Assembly (NCBI GenBank): GCA_021835265.1
Contig: JAKBQK010000179.1
Location: forward strand, 1-10,926
Origin: Thermoplasmata archaeon
GTDB taxonomy: Archaea; Thermoplasmatota; Thermoplasmata; Thermoplasmatales; Thermoplasmataceae
Direction of reading: 5' to 3'
Length of the DNA stretch: 10,926 nucleotides
Part shown: piece after piece, positions 1-7,188 of the stretch
How positions within the stretch are numbered: position 1 is the stretch's first letter
Layout: each line of letters starts with the position of its first letter
Translations under genes and position numbers: made by a program
The notes under the pieces: model-generated
The model's input: only the letters and a program-made list of their open reading frames with translations
What the model was told of the DNA's origin: nothing
Databases searched by the model: none

Positions 1-15
1 CAAAGACCGCATCCA

Positions 16-912
16 TCAGTGTTGTTTGTTTTCAAGTAATTCACCTCTTTCTAATCTGGCCATCAAGTAATCCGAGAATTCATCCATTGATTTGAGGGCA
101 ACTGCCATACAGTTCTGCTTCTTATCCGCGGTATCAGCATATTTATCAATCAGGTCAAGAGCAGTCTCCGAATGGGAAACGTCTGCGGAATAACCTTCTC
201 TTAGAAACTCGACTGCTTCCTTACTAATCGAACCATCTTTCAAAATTTGTGGATCGAAGTATCCAATACTTGCTCCGTAAGTTCTAAGGTTCCTGTTTGC
301 AATTAGTTCAAGAGAATGCATCGCGGTCATACCTTCATAAAAAGGGAAGGTCCTAGACACATAATCCCAGAAGGAAATTGCACGTTTTGTTGCCTTCAGT
401 GGTGATGTATTGTAAATATCTGCTCGAGTGGCTCCATATGATTCTCCCATTCTTAATAAGAGCTCATGATGCGCCTTCTGTTTGCCAGGAATGCCATACC
501 ATTCAGAGAGTATGTTCTCTATTTCAAAGAACTGTACGTCTTCATTCTCTGTATTTCCTATGATAAAGGAACAGCTTCTTACCCACTGTTTCAGAAAGTG
601 ATGATGTTCATATGCATATCCCAGCAACACTTTCTTTGTAGGGTGCTGCATCGCCCTAATGAATGGGTGAGGGGTTTCACCAAAGAATTTTTTAATCATC
701 ATGGATATGACCCATTGCTTTACTTTATGGGATCTAAAAAATTCTTCTAGCAGTTTCATAAGTTCAGTTTGCGAGATTTTTTTCGTTGAAATGTACCTGT
801 TGAGCCACATTATGTGTTCAGGATTGCTTATTTTTTCCATTTCAAGAAAGTGATTAGAAAGATGGTCATAGCTGGAAAAATCAAGATTGAGGCAAGCCGG
901 ACATCTCAACAT
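16..912 (-). CDS. PqqC/TenA-like heme-oxygenase-fold protein with N-terminal zinc-finger-like motif
   Basis: 298 residues, ATG start. The N-terminus carries C4-x2-C7 followed by H17-x3-H21, a compact zinc-finger-like segment. Residues about 90-290 read as an all-helical PqqC/TenA/CADD-like (heme-oxygenase-like) domain: E102 next to an HHH run (103-105), a second HH pair (148-149) before LLLRMGESYG, an FYEGMTAMHSLELIAN helix (191-206), and a DVSH motif (D244, H247) in a helix resembling the C-terminal 'rDvxHaL' helix of PqqC. In the family such E, H and D-x2-H residues often bind a di-iron or mixed-metal centre for oxygen chemistry; others such as TenA and PqqC work without metal. No transmembrane segment or signal peptide is visible, so it should be cytoplasmic. 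It stands alone, transcribed away from the glycosyltransferase island from its own leaderless promoter. Fold assignment is fairly good; substrate, and whether the N-terminal motif binds zinc, RNA or DNA, are unknown. Confidence 0.72.
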   Translation of the reverse strand: MLRCPACLNLDFSSYDHLSNHFLEMEKISNPEHIMWLNRYISTKKISQTELMKLLEEFFRSHKVKQWVISMMIKKFFGETPHPFIRAMQHPTKKVLLGYAYEHHHFLKQWVRSCSFIIGNTENEDVQFFEIENILSEWYGIPGKQKAHHELLLRMGESYGATRADIYNTSPLKATKRAISFWDYVSRTFPFYEGMTAMHSLELIANRNLRTYGASIGYFDPQILKDGSISKEAVEFLREGYSADVSHSETALDLIDKYADTADKKQNCMAVALKSMDEFSDYLMARLERGELLENKQH

Positions 913-930
913 ATATTGACGATTAAATTG

Positions 931-940
931 AAGTATTTAT
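931..940 (-). promoter_or_regulatory. TATA box of the PqqC/TenA-like gene (leaderless)
   Basis: On the minus strand this reads ATAAATACTT. Its centre lies about 24 nt upstream of the ATG at 912, the spacing expected between an archaeal TATA box and a transcription start at or next to the start codon. No Shine-Dalgarno sequence is present between it and the ATG. Confidence 0.6.
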
Positions 941-1037
941 CATTACCCAACGTTGATTCTATTTCATTAGGTCTCTAAACCACAATTGTTTTTTTGAGCT
1001 GTTTGAATTGAATGAGTTGATTAAGAAGAGTTATTTC

Positions 1038-1334
1038 TTAAATATTGTCTGCAAAATCCATCTCACTCAAAACTGCTTTTTTCACTTTGTCGATATTCCT
1101 AAATACCAAGTCCCTCATCACTCAACGCTTTAAAATACCAGATTCATGAAGAGATTCCAAAAGCTCATTTCTTATCTTAGAGTGCTCATTCACATAAATT
1201 GGGTGCCTATACTCATTAATACTGGCTTTTTTAACCCTGTCTCAATTGTTTCTAGGTAATATTTCAAGCTCTAGATTCCTCCACCTTCCTTCCACCTTCT
1301 TATGTATTTCAAGAAATACACTCCTTAAATTCAT
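1038..1334 (-). pseudogene. Decayed protein-coding frame with two in-frame TGA codons
   Basis: From ATG at 1334 to TAA at 1038 one frame runs 98 codons with only two interruptions, both TGA (codon 31 at 1242-1244 and codon 71 at 1122-1124). The parts between look protein-like: a 39-codon stretch beginning DRVKKASINEYRHP and ending ELLESLHESGILKR, then VMRDLVFRNIDKVKKAV. The last part resembles ordinary charged amphipathic helices. Both TGA codons are followed by G and fit a TGG-to-TGA or CGA-to-TGA change. TGA ends at least four intact genes here (at 16, 4732, 7189 and the first stop of this track's neighbours excluded as doubtful), so it is a normal stop in this genome. I could not assign a family. 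It may instead be chance open frame in AT-rich DNA, but the composition argues for a relic. Confidence 0.45.
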
Positions 1335-1473
1335 GTGCGTGATTATTTATATTCATGACAGTTGCAACAAGATCTCAGTTTGATGTATTGTTTGTTCTTA
1401 ATACAGTGTACTTTCGATTTTTTTTAAGCGAAGGATAAAAACAACAAATATTGTTTCGAAAAATAGCCAGCAT
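1321..1473 (-). pseudogene. Possible upstream part of the decayed frame, frame-shifted
   Basis: In a second minus-strand frame, an ATG at 1473 opens 32 codons (MLAIFRNNICCFYP...), is interrupted by TGA at 1375-1377, and continues DLVATVMNINNHAHEFKECIS up to about 1319, where the frame of the 1038-1334 segment takes over across the overlap. The TGA context here (Asn-TGA-Asp) is the same as at codon 31 of the following segment. One frameshift near 1320-1330 would join the two. No family is recognised. This is weaker than the 1038-1334 segment and may be coincidence. Confidence 0.22.
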
Positions 1474-1673
1474 TATTTTTTTTCTTTAATTGTCTGTATA
1501 AAATGAACAGTTATAGGATAGAAAGAGAAAAAGTATTGATAGATTAATTGATGGGCTGATTCAACCATCCTGCTAATCAAAGTCGTTAACAATGAAACCC
1601 GAAATATAACTTTAACAAAATGCTGCATTCCACGAGATACTTCAAGCAATCGCCTTAATTCCATGCAAGTGAA

Positions 1674-1685
1674 GGTTATTTATGG
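1674..1685 (+). promoter_or_regulatory. TATA box of the GT2/DUF2079 operon (leaderless)
   Basis: GGTTATTTATGG is centred about 26 nt upstream of the TTG at 1706. This is the archaeal spacing for transcription starting at the start codon itself, and it supports TTG 1706 as the true start. The box read on the other strand is also TATA-like (CCATAAATAACC), but minus-strand transcription from it would begin inside the doubtful 63-codon ORF. Confidence 0.65.
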
Positions 1686-1705
1686 CATTTTAGTTACTGA
1701 ACGAG

Positions 1706-2713
1706 TTGTCCTACATTCAGCCTAAAGTCTCAGTTATCGTGATAGCACATAATAGAAAAGAATACATTTTACAGGCACTGATGTCTGTTTCCAATCAGAC
1801 CTTGTCAAGGGATATGTTCGAAGTGATAGTTGTCAAGAATTTCAGGGATCCAAAAATCGATACTTTCCTCGAATCCAGCAAGTATTCCAATTTCTACACA
1901 GAAGCTGAAGAAACAGGTCATAAGATGGCAGTGGGTATATCTCTTGCTAAGGGAGACATAATCGCATTTCTAGAAGACGACGATCTTTTTGAGCCAACCA
2001 AGCTCGAGACAATTGTTGGCTACTTCTTAAAAGACAAGGATTTATGTTTTCTTCATAATTCTATGTCCAGCATAAATGAAAATGGCTCTCCTATAACCTA
2101 TCATCAGGTAACCTCAAAGCTAGTTGAATTCAATCCCGGATCTGCATTTCTTACAACATGTCAAAAGGAAGGGATAAAGCCAACCGACATCGTTTACAGT
2201 TCCTGCATGGCCATCAAAAAAGAACTGGGCACATCCTATCTGGATTCGCTAAAGAAAATAAAGGCAGCCCCTGATACTTTCCTTGTACTTTGCATGATTA
2301 ATTCTAAATGCAAAGGTATACATATTCCAGAAAAGTTAACAAAGTATAGGCTCCACTTAAGCCAGAGCATTCAATATGGCGAGTATAATGAATTTCAGGC
2401 AGGGAATCTTGAGATAAGAAAGAAATGGAAGGCAGACTATGAAGTAATGTCGGAGAATTTTGTTGACGTTAATGCAAAGGCATTGGCAAGTTTTCTTATG
2501 GATTACAACAATCTTCTATCTACCAATCTCAAGCCTTCTAGAAACATTATGGAGAAAACAAGTCTTCTTTTGAGACTGTTCAGACAGATTCATATTTTTA
2601 GATTCTATAATTATCTGATGATGACATTACTTACTTTGGGAACTATGATGAGTCCATTAAGTGTGATAAACTTATATAGAATCTACAGGACTTACAGATA
2701 TCAAAAAAAGTAG
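1706..2713 (+). CDS. GT2-family glycosyltransferase with C-terminal membrane-associated helices
   Basis: 335 residues. The TTG start is the first possible codon after an in-frame TAG at 1691 and sits at leaderless distance from a TATA box. Residues about 8-125 form the GT-A nucleotide-sugar domain: VSVIVIAHNRKEY (8-20), SVSNQTLS, then FLEDDDLFEPTKLE with the acidic EDDD motif at 90-93 expected to bind the metal and sugar diphosphate. The usual 'VDDGS' after the second strand is replaced by VVKNFRD (42-48). A later D190 and YRLHLSQS (214-221) resemble the catalytic acid and the C-terminal histidine motif of the family. Residues about 296-327 are hydrophobic and probably attach the enzyme to the inner face of the membrane. 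It is paralogous to the minus-strand enzyme at 6091-7095. The next gene follows after 11 nt. Family is certain; donor and acceptor are unknown. Confidence 0.9.
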   Translation: MSYIQPKVSVIVIAHNRKEYILQALMSVSNQTLSRDMFEVIVVKNFRDPKIDTFLESSKYSNFYTEAEETGHKMAVGISLAKGDIIAFLEDDDLFEPTKLETIVGYFLKDKDLCFLHNSMSSINENGSPITYHQVTSKLVEFNPGSAFLTTCQKEGIKPTDIVYSSCMAIKKELGTSYLDSLKKIKAAPDTFLVLCMINSKCKGIHIPEKLTKYRLHLSQSIQYGEYNEFQAGNLEIRKKWKADYEVMSENFVDVNAKALASFLMDYNNLLSTNLKPSRNIMEKTSLLLRLFRQIHIFRFYNYLMMTLLTLGTMMSPLSVINLYRIYRTYRYQKK

Positions 2714-2716
2714 GGA
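2712..2716 (+). promoter_or_regulatory. Shine-Dalgarno-like site of the DUF2079 gene
   Basis: AGGGA overlaps the TAG stop of the upstream glycosyltransferase gene and lies 8 nt before the ATG at 2725. An internal operon gene would need such a site, whereas the leaderless first gene does not. Confidence 0.45.
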
Positions 2717-2724
2717 ATACTGAT

Positions 2725-4734
2725 ATGATTCAACAAACCGGTGCCGAATCTCCAAGTGGAGATAGAAATGCTAAGGAAAATACATTTTCATCTAATTCCA
2801 AAGATTCGAACCGACTAAAATTCTGGCACTTAATTGTTGCAGTAACTATTTTTAGTCTTTATTGGGCATTTCTATCTGCAGAAAAGTTTCTTCATTTTCA
2901 GGCGACCATTTTTGATTTGGGGGTATCATTGCAGAGCCTTTGGAATATAACTCATACAACATGGACCTTGGGTCATTTACTATACCAGTTTGATTATCAG
3001 GGTATCTCATTTATACTCTCTCCACTTCAATATCTGGGGTATATACCACTTCTCGCCTTTCAATCTATAATAATTGGATTGGGTTCCATTGCAATCTTCT
3101 ATATTTCTTCCAGTCGAGGAATAGGTTATCGTAATTCCTTGTTACTTGGTCTAGCTTATCTTTTTTATTTCCCTTTATCTAGCCTAAGCTGGTTTGATTT
3201 TCATTTTCAATCCCTTTTCATAACATTTTTCTTGTTTGCCTATCTATGCTACTTAAAGAACAAATATTGGTGTTCATCGATTTTGTTTCTGATTTCAGGG
3301 ATAGTGAGATTTCCCTATGCCATTTTCCCCTTTCTTTTTTGGATTTTAGCATTTGTACTAGACCGAAAAGAGAAAGCAAATGTAAAATTTTCCTGGATCG
3401 CTTTATTTAACATCATTCTCTACTCAGCAATTCTTGGGTCTTCGTACTTTTTGCTCAAAAATGGCGCTATATCGACACATGCAACTAGCACGATTGATCC
3501 ATTTTACAATCTCCCGGTTAAACTAATTACTATCGGTGTAATATTTGCACCAGTACTTTTCATTCCTCTCTTGTCAAAAAGATGGATGGTGTTTATGCTT
3601 CCTTATCTAATTTTAATGTTCTTTGCTAACAACCCTGTGTATGAGTTTCCTTATCTTTTCGAGTTACAATACTCGGCATCCTTTATCTCTTTTGTGTTTC
3701 TAGGCTTAATAGATGTGATGAGCAGTCCCGATAGGTTTAGGTACATCCTGAATCGCGTTAAAAACTTCCATGCATATAGGAAAAAAAATACGGGACCACG
3801 AGACTTAAAAAGTTTTAGTATTCATAAAGCGGCAGTTGCATTGTTAGCTGCATGTATCTTTTCTACCGCAATCTTTCAGGCTGTCGGGCCCATTAATCTT
3901 CTAAACAAGGAGGGAATAAATGTTGCTTCCGTTACACATTATAACCAAGAGTTGATTGAATTCAACTCAATCAGTTCACTCATTCCTCGTAGCTGTCCAT
4001 ATGTTTTACTTCAGAATAACTTACCGCAGTTCCTTCCAGGTCCATCTGGAAACAATCTTCGGATGCCCGGTTTTATCGGTCCAAACCTATCGCCAAGTCA
4101 ATTTTCCAACAATTCATTTCCATGGAGGTATGGCTCTTTTAGCGATTTTACGCCTATAGACTATGTCCTTGGAGATGTGGCTTCAACTCAACAGTTCACG
4201 CAAAGCCTTGTAAATGGCTTTCCGGATATGGCTAATCTCACTGACCAGTTCCTCGCTTCTGGATATTACGGTATATTGGGTGAGGTAGGTCCTTTTTATG
4301 TTTTGGAAAGAGGCTATACTGGTTTTCCGCTTTTGTACAGTCCATATTGTACTACAATTAATGGCAAATTGCTATCAAGCGTGTCTAATTCTATTTACCG
4401 CTCGATTGTTGACATAACAAACAGTTCAGGAAAGGTGCTCCTTACTAGCCAATTTTCTTTAAACCCTGGAGTGTATAAAGCGATTTTGAATAATAATTTT
4501 TTAAATTTCTCTTCTGTGTGGGTTGGAGGCATCGGTTTTGGCTTTTCCAGCTCTATGCCTGAAATTTTCTTTCACTCCCGTCAAGAGTTGTCGACAGGGA
4601 GCAACCTGTTGGCCAACTTCACCATTGACAAATATTTTGCTAAAATTTACATTTTCATTCAGTTTAGCCAAAATATTACCTCGGCTCAAATACCAGAAAT
4701 CCACGTTTCACAGACTGCACCTTGTTATACGTGA
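2725..4734 (+). CDS. DUF2079 family polytopic membrane protein (GT-C-like) with long C-terminal ectodomain
   Basis: 669 residues. A polar N-terminal tail (1-30) is followed by about nine to ten membrane segments up to residue 330, a basic loop (335-365), one more membrane helix (about 367-388) and an ectodomain of about 280 residues. DUF2079 signatures are FDLGVSLQSLW (63-73) just after the first membrane helix, and WFDFH (156-160). FDLG supplies the acidic residue expected in the first external loop of GT-C-like proteins. The family's later acidic 'KED'-type position appears here as GIVRFPYA (192-199), without acid. The ectodomain opens with a segment (YVLLQNNLPQFLPG) that continues the family pattern, and is rich in N-x-S/T sites (NNS, NLT, NSS, NFS, NFT, NIT). 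DUF2079 function is not established; a role in transferring lipid-linked sugars outside the cell is inferred from fold and from the GT2 gene 11 nt upstream. Confidence 0.85.
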   Translation: MIQQTGAESPSGDRNAKENTFSSNSKDSNRLKFWHLIVAVTIFSLYWAFLSAEKFLHFQATIFDLGVSLQSLWNITHTTWTLGHLLYQFDYQGISFILSPLQYLGYIPLLAFQSIIIGLGSIAIFYISSSRGIGYRNSLLLGLAYLFYFPLSSLSWFDFHFQSLFITFFLFAYLCYLKNKYWCSSILFLISGIVRFPYAIFPFLFWILAFVLDRKEKANVKFSWIALFNIILYSAILGSSYFLLKNGAISTHATSTIDPFYNLPVKLITIGVIFAPVLFIPLLSKRWMVFMLPYLILMFFANNPVYEFPYLFELQYSASFISFVFLGLIDVMSSPDRFRYILNRVKNFHAYRKKNTGPRDLKSFSIHKAAVALLAACIFSTAIFQAVGPINLLNKEGINVASVTHYNQELIEFNSISSLIPRSCPYVLLQNNLPQFLPGPSGNNLRMPGFIGPNLSPSQFSNNSFPWRYGSFSDFTPIDYVLGDVASTQQFTQSLVNGFPDMANLTDQFLASGYYGILGEVGPFYVLERGYTGFPLLYSPYCTTINGKLLSSVSNSIYRSIVDITNSSGKVLLTSQFSLNPGVYKAILNNNFLNFSSVWVGGIGFGFSSSMPEIFFHSRQELSTGSNLLANFTIDKYFAKIYIFIQFSQNITSAQIPEIHVSQTAPCYT

Positions 4735-4770
4735 TATAATTTAGGGTAAATGATAGAGTATGTTTAAAAC

Positions 4771-5964
4771 CTAATTATTCCTAATATCACCAAGTTTGGT
4801 CATCTTTTCCAACAGTTTTTGGGTCCATATATCTGTCATATATACATCCGCAACTTCTTTGCAGATGACATGATACTCATGACCATTATTCAACTCCTTT
4901 TTTATCTGATCACGGAGGATATTAGAGAAGCTTGAATAATCTGCGACACGAAGTTGGCCGTTAGGAACTATGCCGAATGCAGCGTCAGGCGTAGCGACAA
5001 CATGCAGACCATGAGTCAGATAATCTACAACCTTCATGCTTAGGCCTCCAGGTGTTTGAAGGGGGGCTAGACCTATATGGGCTGAATTCAGAAGTAGTTC
5101 CTTGTCTGCAACCTTACCAAGTATCCTGACATTTGGACTACTAGAGTAAAGCAGTTTATCCGAGTTTGGACCAGCTATGGAAAGCGTAAAGTAATTCTTC
5201 AAATCCTCTAACGCTGGCACAACATGTTCAAGTATAAATTTTGCCGCCTCATAATTAGGTGGATATCTGCAGTCCCCTAAAAACAATAAATTAATTTGTT
5301 TTTGGCTTGACTCTCTTGATTGCTCTTCAATTAGTATATTTTGTGACTTCAAATACTCTTTATCTGAGTAGGGCACCTCGATGATCTTGTCTTTTGCGTA
5401 AGGGTAACTTTCAATAACCAAATTTCTCAAATTCTCAGATGGGCAGATTATCAATGTCGAATTCTTTACCAATTCTCTTTCCAGTATGTTTCTGAAGATG
5501 CCGTAAATAAAGGCATCTACTTTATGTTTACTGAAGAGTCTTCTGGAGTATTGTTTACCAAAATCAGCCACACGATATACCATACTGTAGCCTTTCAGTT
5601 TGGACACAATCAATGGAATAGGTGCAGAATAAACATCTTCCACCATTAAAATGGTATTACCTGGAGGCGTCAAGTGCCTGCCCCTCAAGATATCAATAAG
5701 CCACTTGAGTTGTCTCGAGTAGACATTTCTCAGCAAACTGAAAAAGTAGTGTGCTGTAAAACCGTTCACCTTGTTACTATCTGTTGCTCTATTTTCAGGT
5801 TCAATTGCTGTAATGCTGTACTTATCGGAAAGTTTGCGTATCAAGAAATTTATGTAAACAGAGGTACCGTTGAAAGGGTCACAATGGTTCTTGTGATAGA
5901 ACAAAATTAGATTTTTCTTTTCATCTTTCATATTATCCATCAATGCTGTTGTATTTTGCTTCAA
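4771..5964 (-). CDS. GT4-family glycosyltransferase (GT-B fold)
   Basis: 397 residues from TTG at 5964; ATG at 5940 (codon 9) or 5931 (codon 12) is equally possible, since no ribosome site or well-placed TATA box decides. The N-terminal half (about 17-215) is the acceptor domain with FNGTSVYINFLIRKL (31-45). The C-terminal half is a clear GT4 donor domain: INLLFLGDCRYPPNYEAAKF (224-243), LSIAGP (261-266), VRILGKVADKELLLNSAHIG (279-298) and the signature GGLSMKVVDYLTHGLHVVAT (306-325). The acidic residue of the usual 'KxxEy' position is Asp314 instead of Glu. No membrane segment is visible; GT4 enzymes act at the cytoplasmic face with nucleotide sugars. The gene ends 36 nt from the convergent DUF2079 gene and lies 126 nt after the GT2 gene, with a possible promoter of its own. 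Sugar specificity is unknown. Confidence 0.88.
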   Translation of the reverse strand: MKQNTTALMDNMKDEKKNLILFYHKNHCDPFNGTSVYINFLIRKLSDKYSITAIEPENRATDSNKVNGFTAHYFFSLLRNVYSRQLKWLIDILRGRHLTPPGNTILMVEDVYSAPIPLIVSKLKGYSMVYRVADFGKQYSRRLFSKHKVDAFIYGIFRNILERELVKNSTLIICPSENLRNLVIESYPYAKDKIIEVPYSDKEYLKSQNILIEEQSRESSQKQINLLFLGDCRYPPNYEAAKFILEHVVPALEDLKNYFTLSIAGPNSDKLLYSSSPNVRILGKVADKELLLNSAHIGLAPLQTPGGLSMKVVDYLTHGLHVVATPDAAFGIVPNGQLRVADYSSFSNILRDQIKKELNNGHEYHVICKEVADVYMTDIWTQKLLEKMTKLGDIRNN

Positions 5965-6027
5965 CTAAGCAGGATGGTAATGAAAAATTGATACCTTAAT
6001 CTTTCTGCTTACAAGCAAACATCTTTT

Positions 6028-6040
6028 AACTTTATAGTCA
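6028..6040 (-). promoter_or_regulatory. Possible TATA box for the GT4 gene
   Basis: On the minus strand this reads TGACTATAAAGTT. It is the best TATA-like string in the 126-nt gap before the GT4 gene. Transcription would start near 6007 and leave a leader of about 40-75 nt depending on which start codon is used, unlike the leaderless promoters elsewhere in the window. Co-transcription with the upstream GT2 gene is the alternative. Confidence 0.3.
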
Positions 6041-6051
6041 GATACACACGT

Positions 6052-6069
6052 CAGGTTTTTGGGAACCTG
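6052..6069. repeat. Small inverted repeat CAGGTT/AACCTG
   Basis: CAGGTT at 6052-6057 pairs with AACCTG at 6064-6069 around a 6-nt loop; a third CAGGTT follows at 6083-6088. It lies 22-39 nt beyond the stop of the minus-strand GT2 gene and just upstream of the possible GT4 promoter. Neither strand has a T run directly after the stem, so it is not a standard intrinsic terminator. It could be an operator-like element or chance. Confidence 0.35.
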
Positions 6070-6090
6070 GCTTTTGATTAAACAGGTTAT

Positions 6091-7095
6091 TTATGTAGTC
6101 TTTGAAACTGCGTACAGTACAAAAATAGACACTTTTCTGGATATCATGCTAAGAATACCCAAAAGAGAGAGAATTACATTATAAACTAACTTTCGCCCCT
6201 TGTACAGCATTAGGCATCTGAATGTTCTATGTACCTTTGTCAGGAGGTCTTTCCTTCCACTGTTTATTCCAAGAATTCCTAAAATAAGCTCCTGCTCAGT
6301 CATATCACAATAACAATAATCGGAAAGCAATTTTCCTTTGATTATACTGTACACATACGATAACGATTCGAATAGCAGTCTGTAGAATTCAATCTTAGAC
6401 TTAAGAAAGAACTCCATATCACCGTTAATAACTTTTGAGACGCTCTGGTGCACTCGGTATCTTGTCAGTATTAGGCTAGTGTATCCAACGTACCCAGAAG
6501 CAGATCCGATAAGGTAAAAGAATATGATGTCCAAGTTATACCGCCCAACGAGTAATGAACTATTTATTGCATCTTTTTGAATGGAAATAGAACTAAGATT
6601 GAAATGAACTCCGAATTTGTAGACCTTATTCATGGACTTGAAAGTATCCCTTCTGAGATCAAGCGTTTCTTCTCCCTTCGAAGCTCTCATAAATACAGGT
6701 ATTCTTGAAATCATCATGCCTTTCTTATCCACTGTAATGAAAGAGTTGTGCAGATACATTAATAATGGGTCCTCCCTAAACTTTGAGTAGATCACCTCAA
6801 GCTTGTTTGCCTCAAAGGCATCATCGTCTTCCAGAAATGAAACAATTTTACCGCTTGCTTTATTCAAGGCCAAAGAGATCTTTGAACCAATAGCTGTTTC
6901 ATTTGTTAAAATCGATAATATGCGATTCCTACTGATATATGAGTCAATGGCGGTATCACTGAAGTTCTTGACCACAATAACTTCGTAAGCCTCCTTAGAA
7001 AGGGTTTGCTTTAAAGCTGATTCCATCGAGGTAATCAGGTATTCTCTTCTATCGTGCGCTATTATTATTACTGATATAAATGGAGGTCCCAGCAC
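6091..7095 (-). CDS. GT2-family glycosyltransferase, paralog of the enzyme at 1706-2713
   Basis: 334 residues. The GTG start at 7095 is the only usable start between the upstream in-frame TGA and the conserved core, and gives the same short N-terminal lead as the paralog. The core reads ISVIIIAHDRREYL (7-20), KQTLS, EVIVVKNFSD (38-47) and FLEDDDAFEANKLE (87-100) with the acidic EDDD motif at 89-92. The usual 'DDGS' is again replaced by KNF. YLHNS (114-118) and RYRVHQSVS (212-220) match the paralog. Residues about 302-330 are hydrophobic and probably membrane-associated. The two proteins share motifs along their whole length but differ in the middle region (130-210), where acceptor binding is expected, so they probably use similar donors on different acceptors. 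It follows the ectodomain gene by 93 nt on the same strand and could be transcribed with it. Confidence 0.9.
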   Translation of the reverse strand: MLGPPFISVIIIAHDRREYLITSMESALKQTLSKEAYEVIVVKNFSDTAIDSYISRNRILSILTNETAIGSKISLALNKASGKIVSFLEDDDAFEANKLEVIYSKFREDPLLMYLHNSFITVDKKGMMISRIPVFMRASKGEETLDLRRDTFKSMNKVYKFGVHFNLSSISIQKDAINSSLLVGRYNLDIIFFYLIGSASGYVGYTSLILTRYRVHQSVSKVINGDMEFFLKSKIEFYRLLFESLSYVYSIIKGKLLSDYCYCDMTEQELILGILGINSGRKDLLTKVHRTFRCLMLYKGRKLVYNVILSLLGILSMISRKVSIFVLYAVSKTT

Positions 7096-7188
7096 CGCTG
7101 GTAAATCGAAGTTGGTATTACATTTTTTGCGTTCATATGCGCGATGTGATTGCGTGACATAACTAAATTTTACCTTTGTTGCATCAAG

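Larger units (their letters stand above)
913..1705. other. 793-bp region without an intact convincing gene
   Basis: It holds the promoter of the minus-strand gene that starts at 912, a decayed minus-strand reading frame (1038-1334, with a possible upstream part to 1473), a 63-codon minus-strand ORF at 1473-1664, and the promoter of the plus-strand glycosyltransferase operon at its right end. The 63-codon ORF starts with ATG and ends in a lysine-rich tail; it has no Shine-Dalgarno sequence and no TATA box at leaderless distance, so I do not call it a gene. It is in the same frame as the 1038-1334 segment and could be the first piece of the same decayed gene. Two 8-nt T runs on the plus strand (1418-1425, 1476-1483) are the only other landmarks. 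No tRNA, repeat array or insertion sequence ends were seen. Confidence 0.6.

Noticed and set aside
1473..1664. 63-codon minus-strand ORF as an independent gene
   Set aside because: No ribosome site, no TATA box at the right distance and no recognisable domain. At most it is the first piece of the decayed frame that follows.
4735..4770. Bidirectional terminator between the convergent DUF2079 and GT4 genes
   Set aside because: The 36-nt gap has only short T stretches and no convincing hairpin or U tract for either strand.
1673..6095. Shared 12-mer AGGTTATTTATG at 1673-1684 and 6084-6095, each to the left of a GT2 paralog
   Set aside because: A 12-nt match is expected by chance in AT-rich DNA of this length, and the genes have opposite orientations relative to it, so it is not evidence for a duplication junction.
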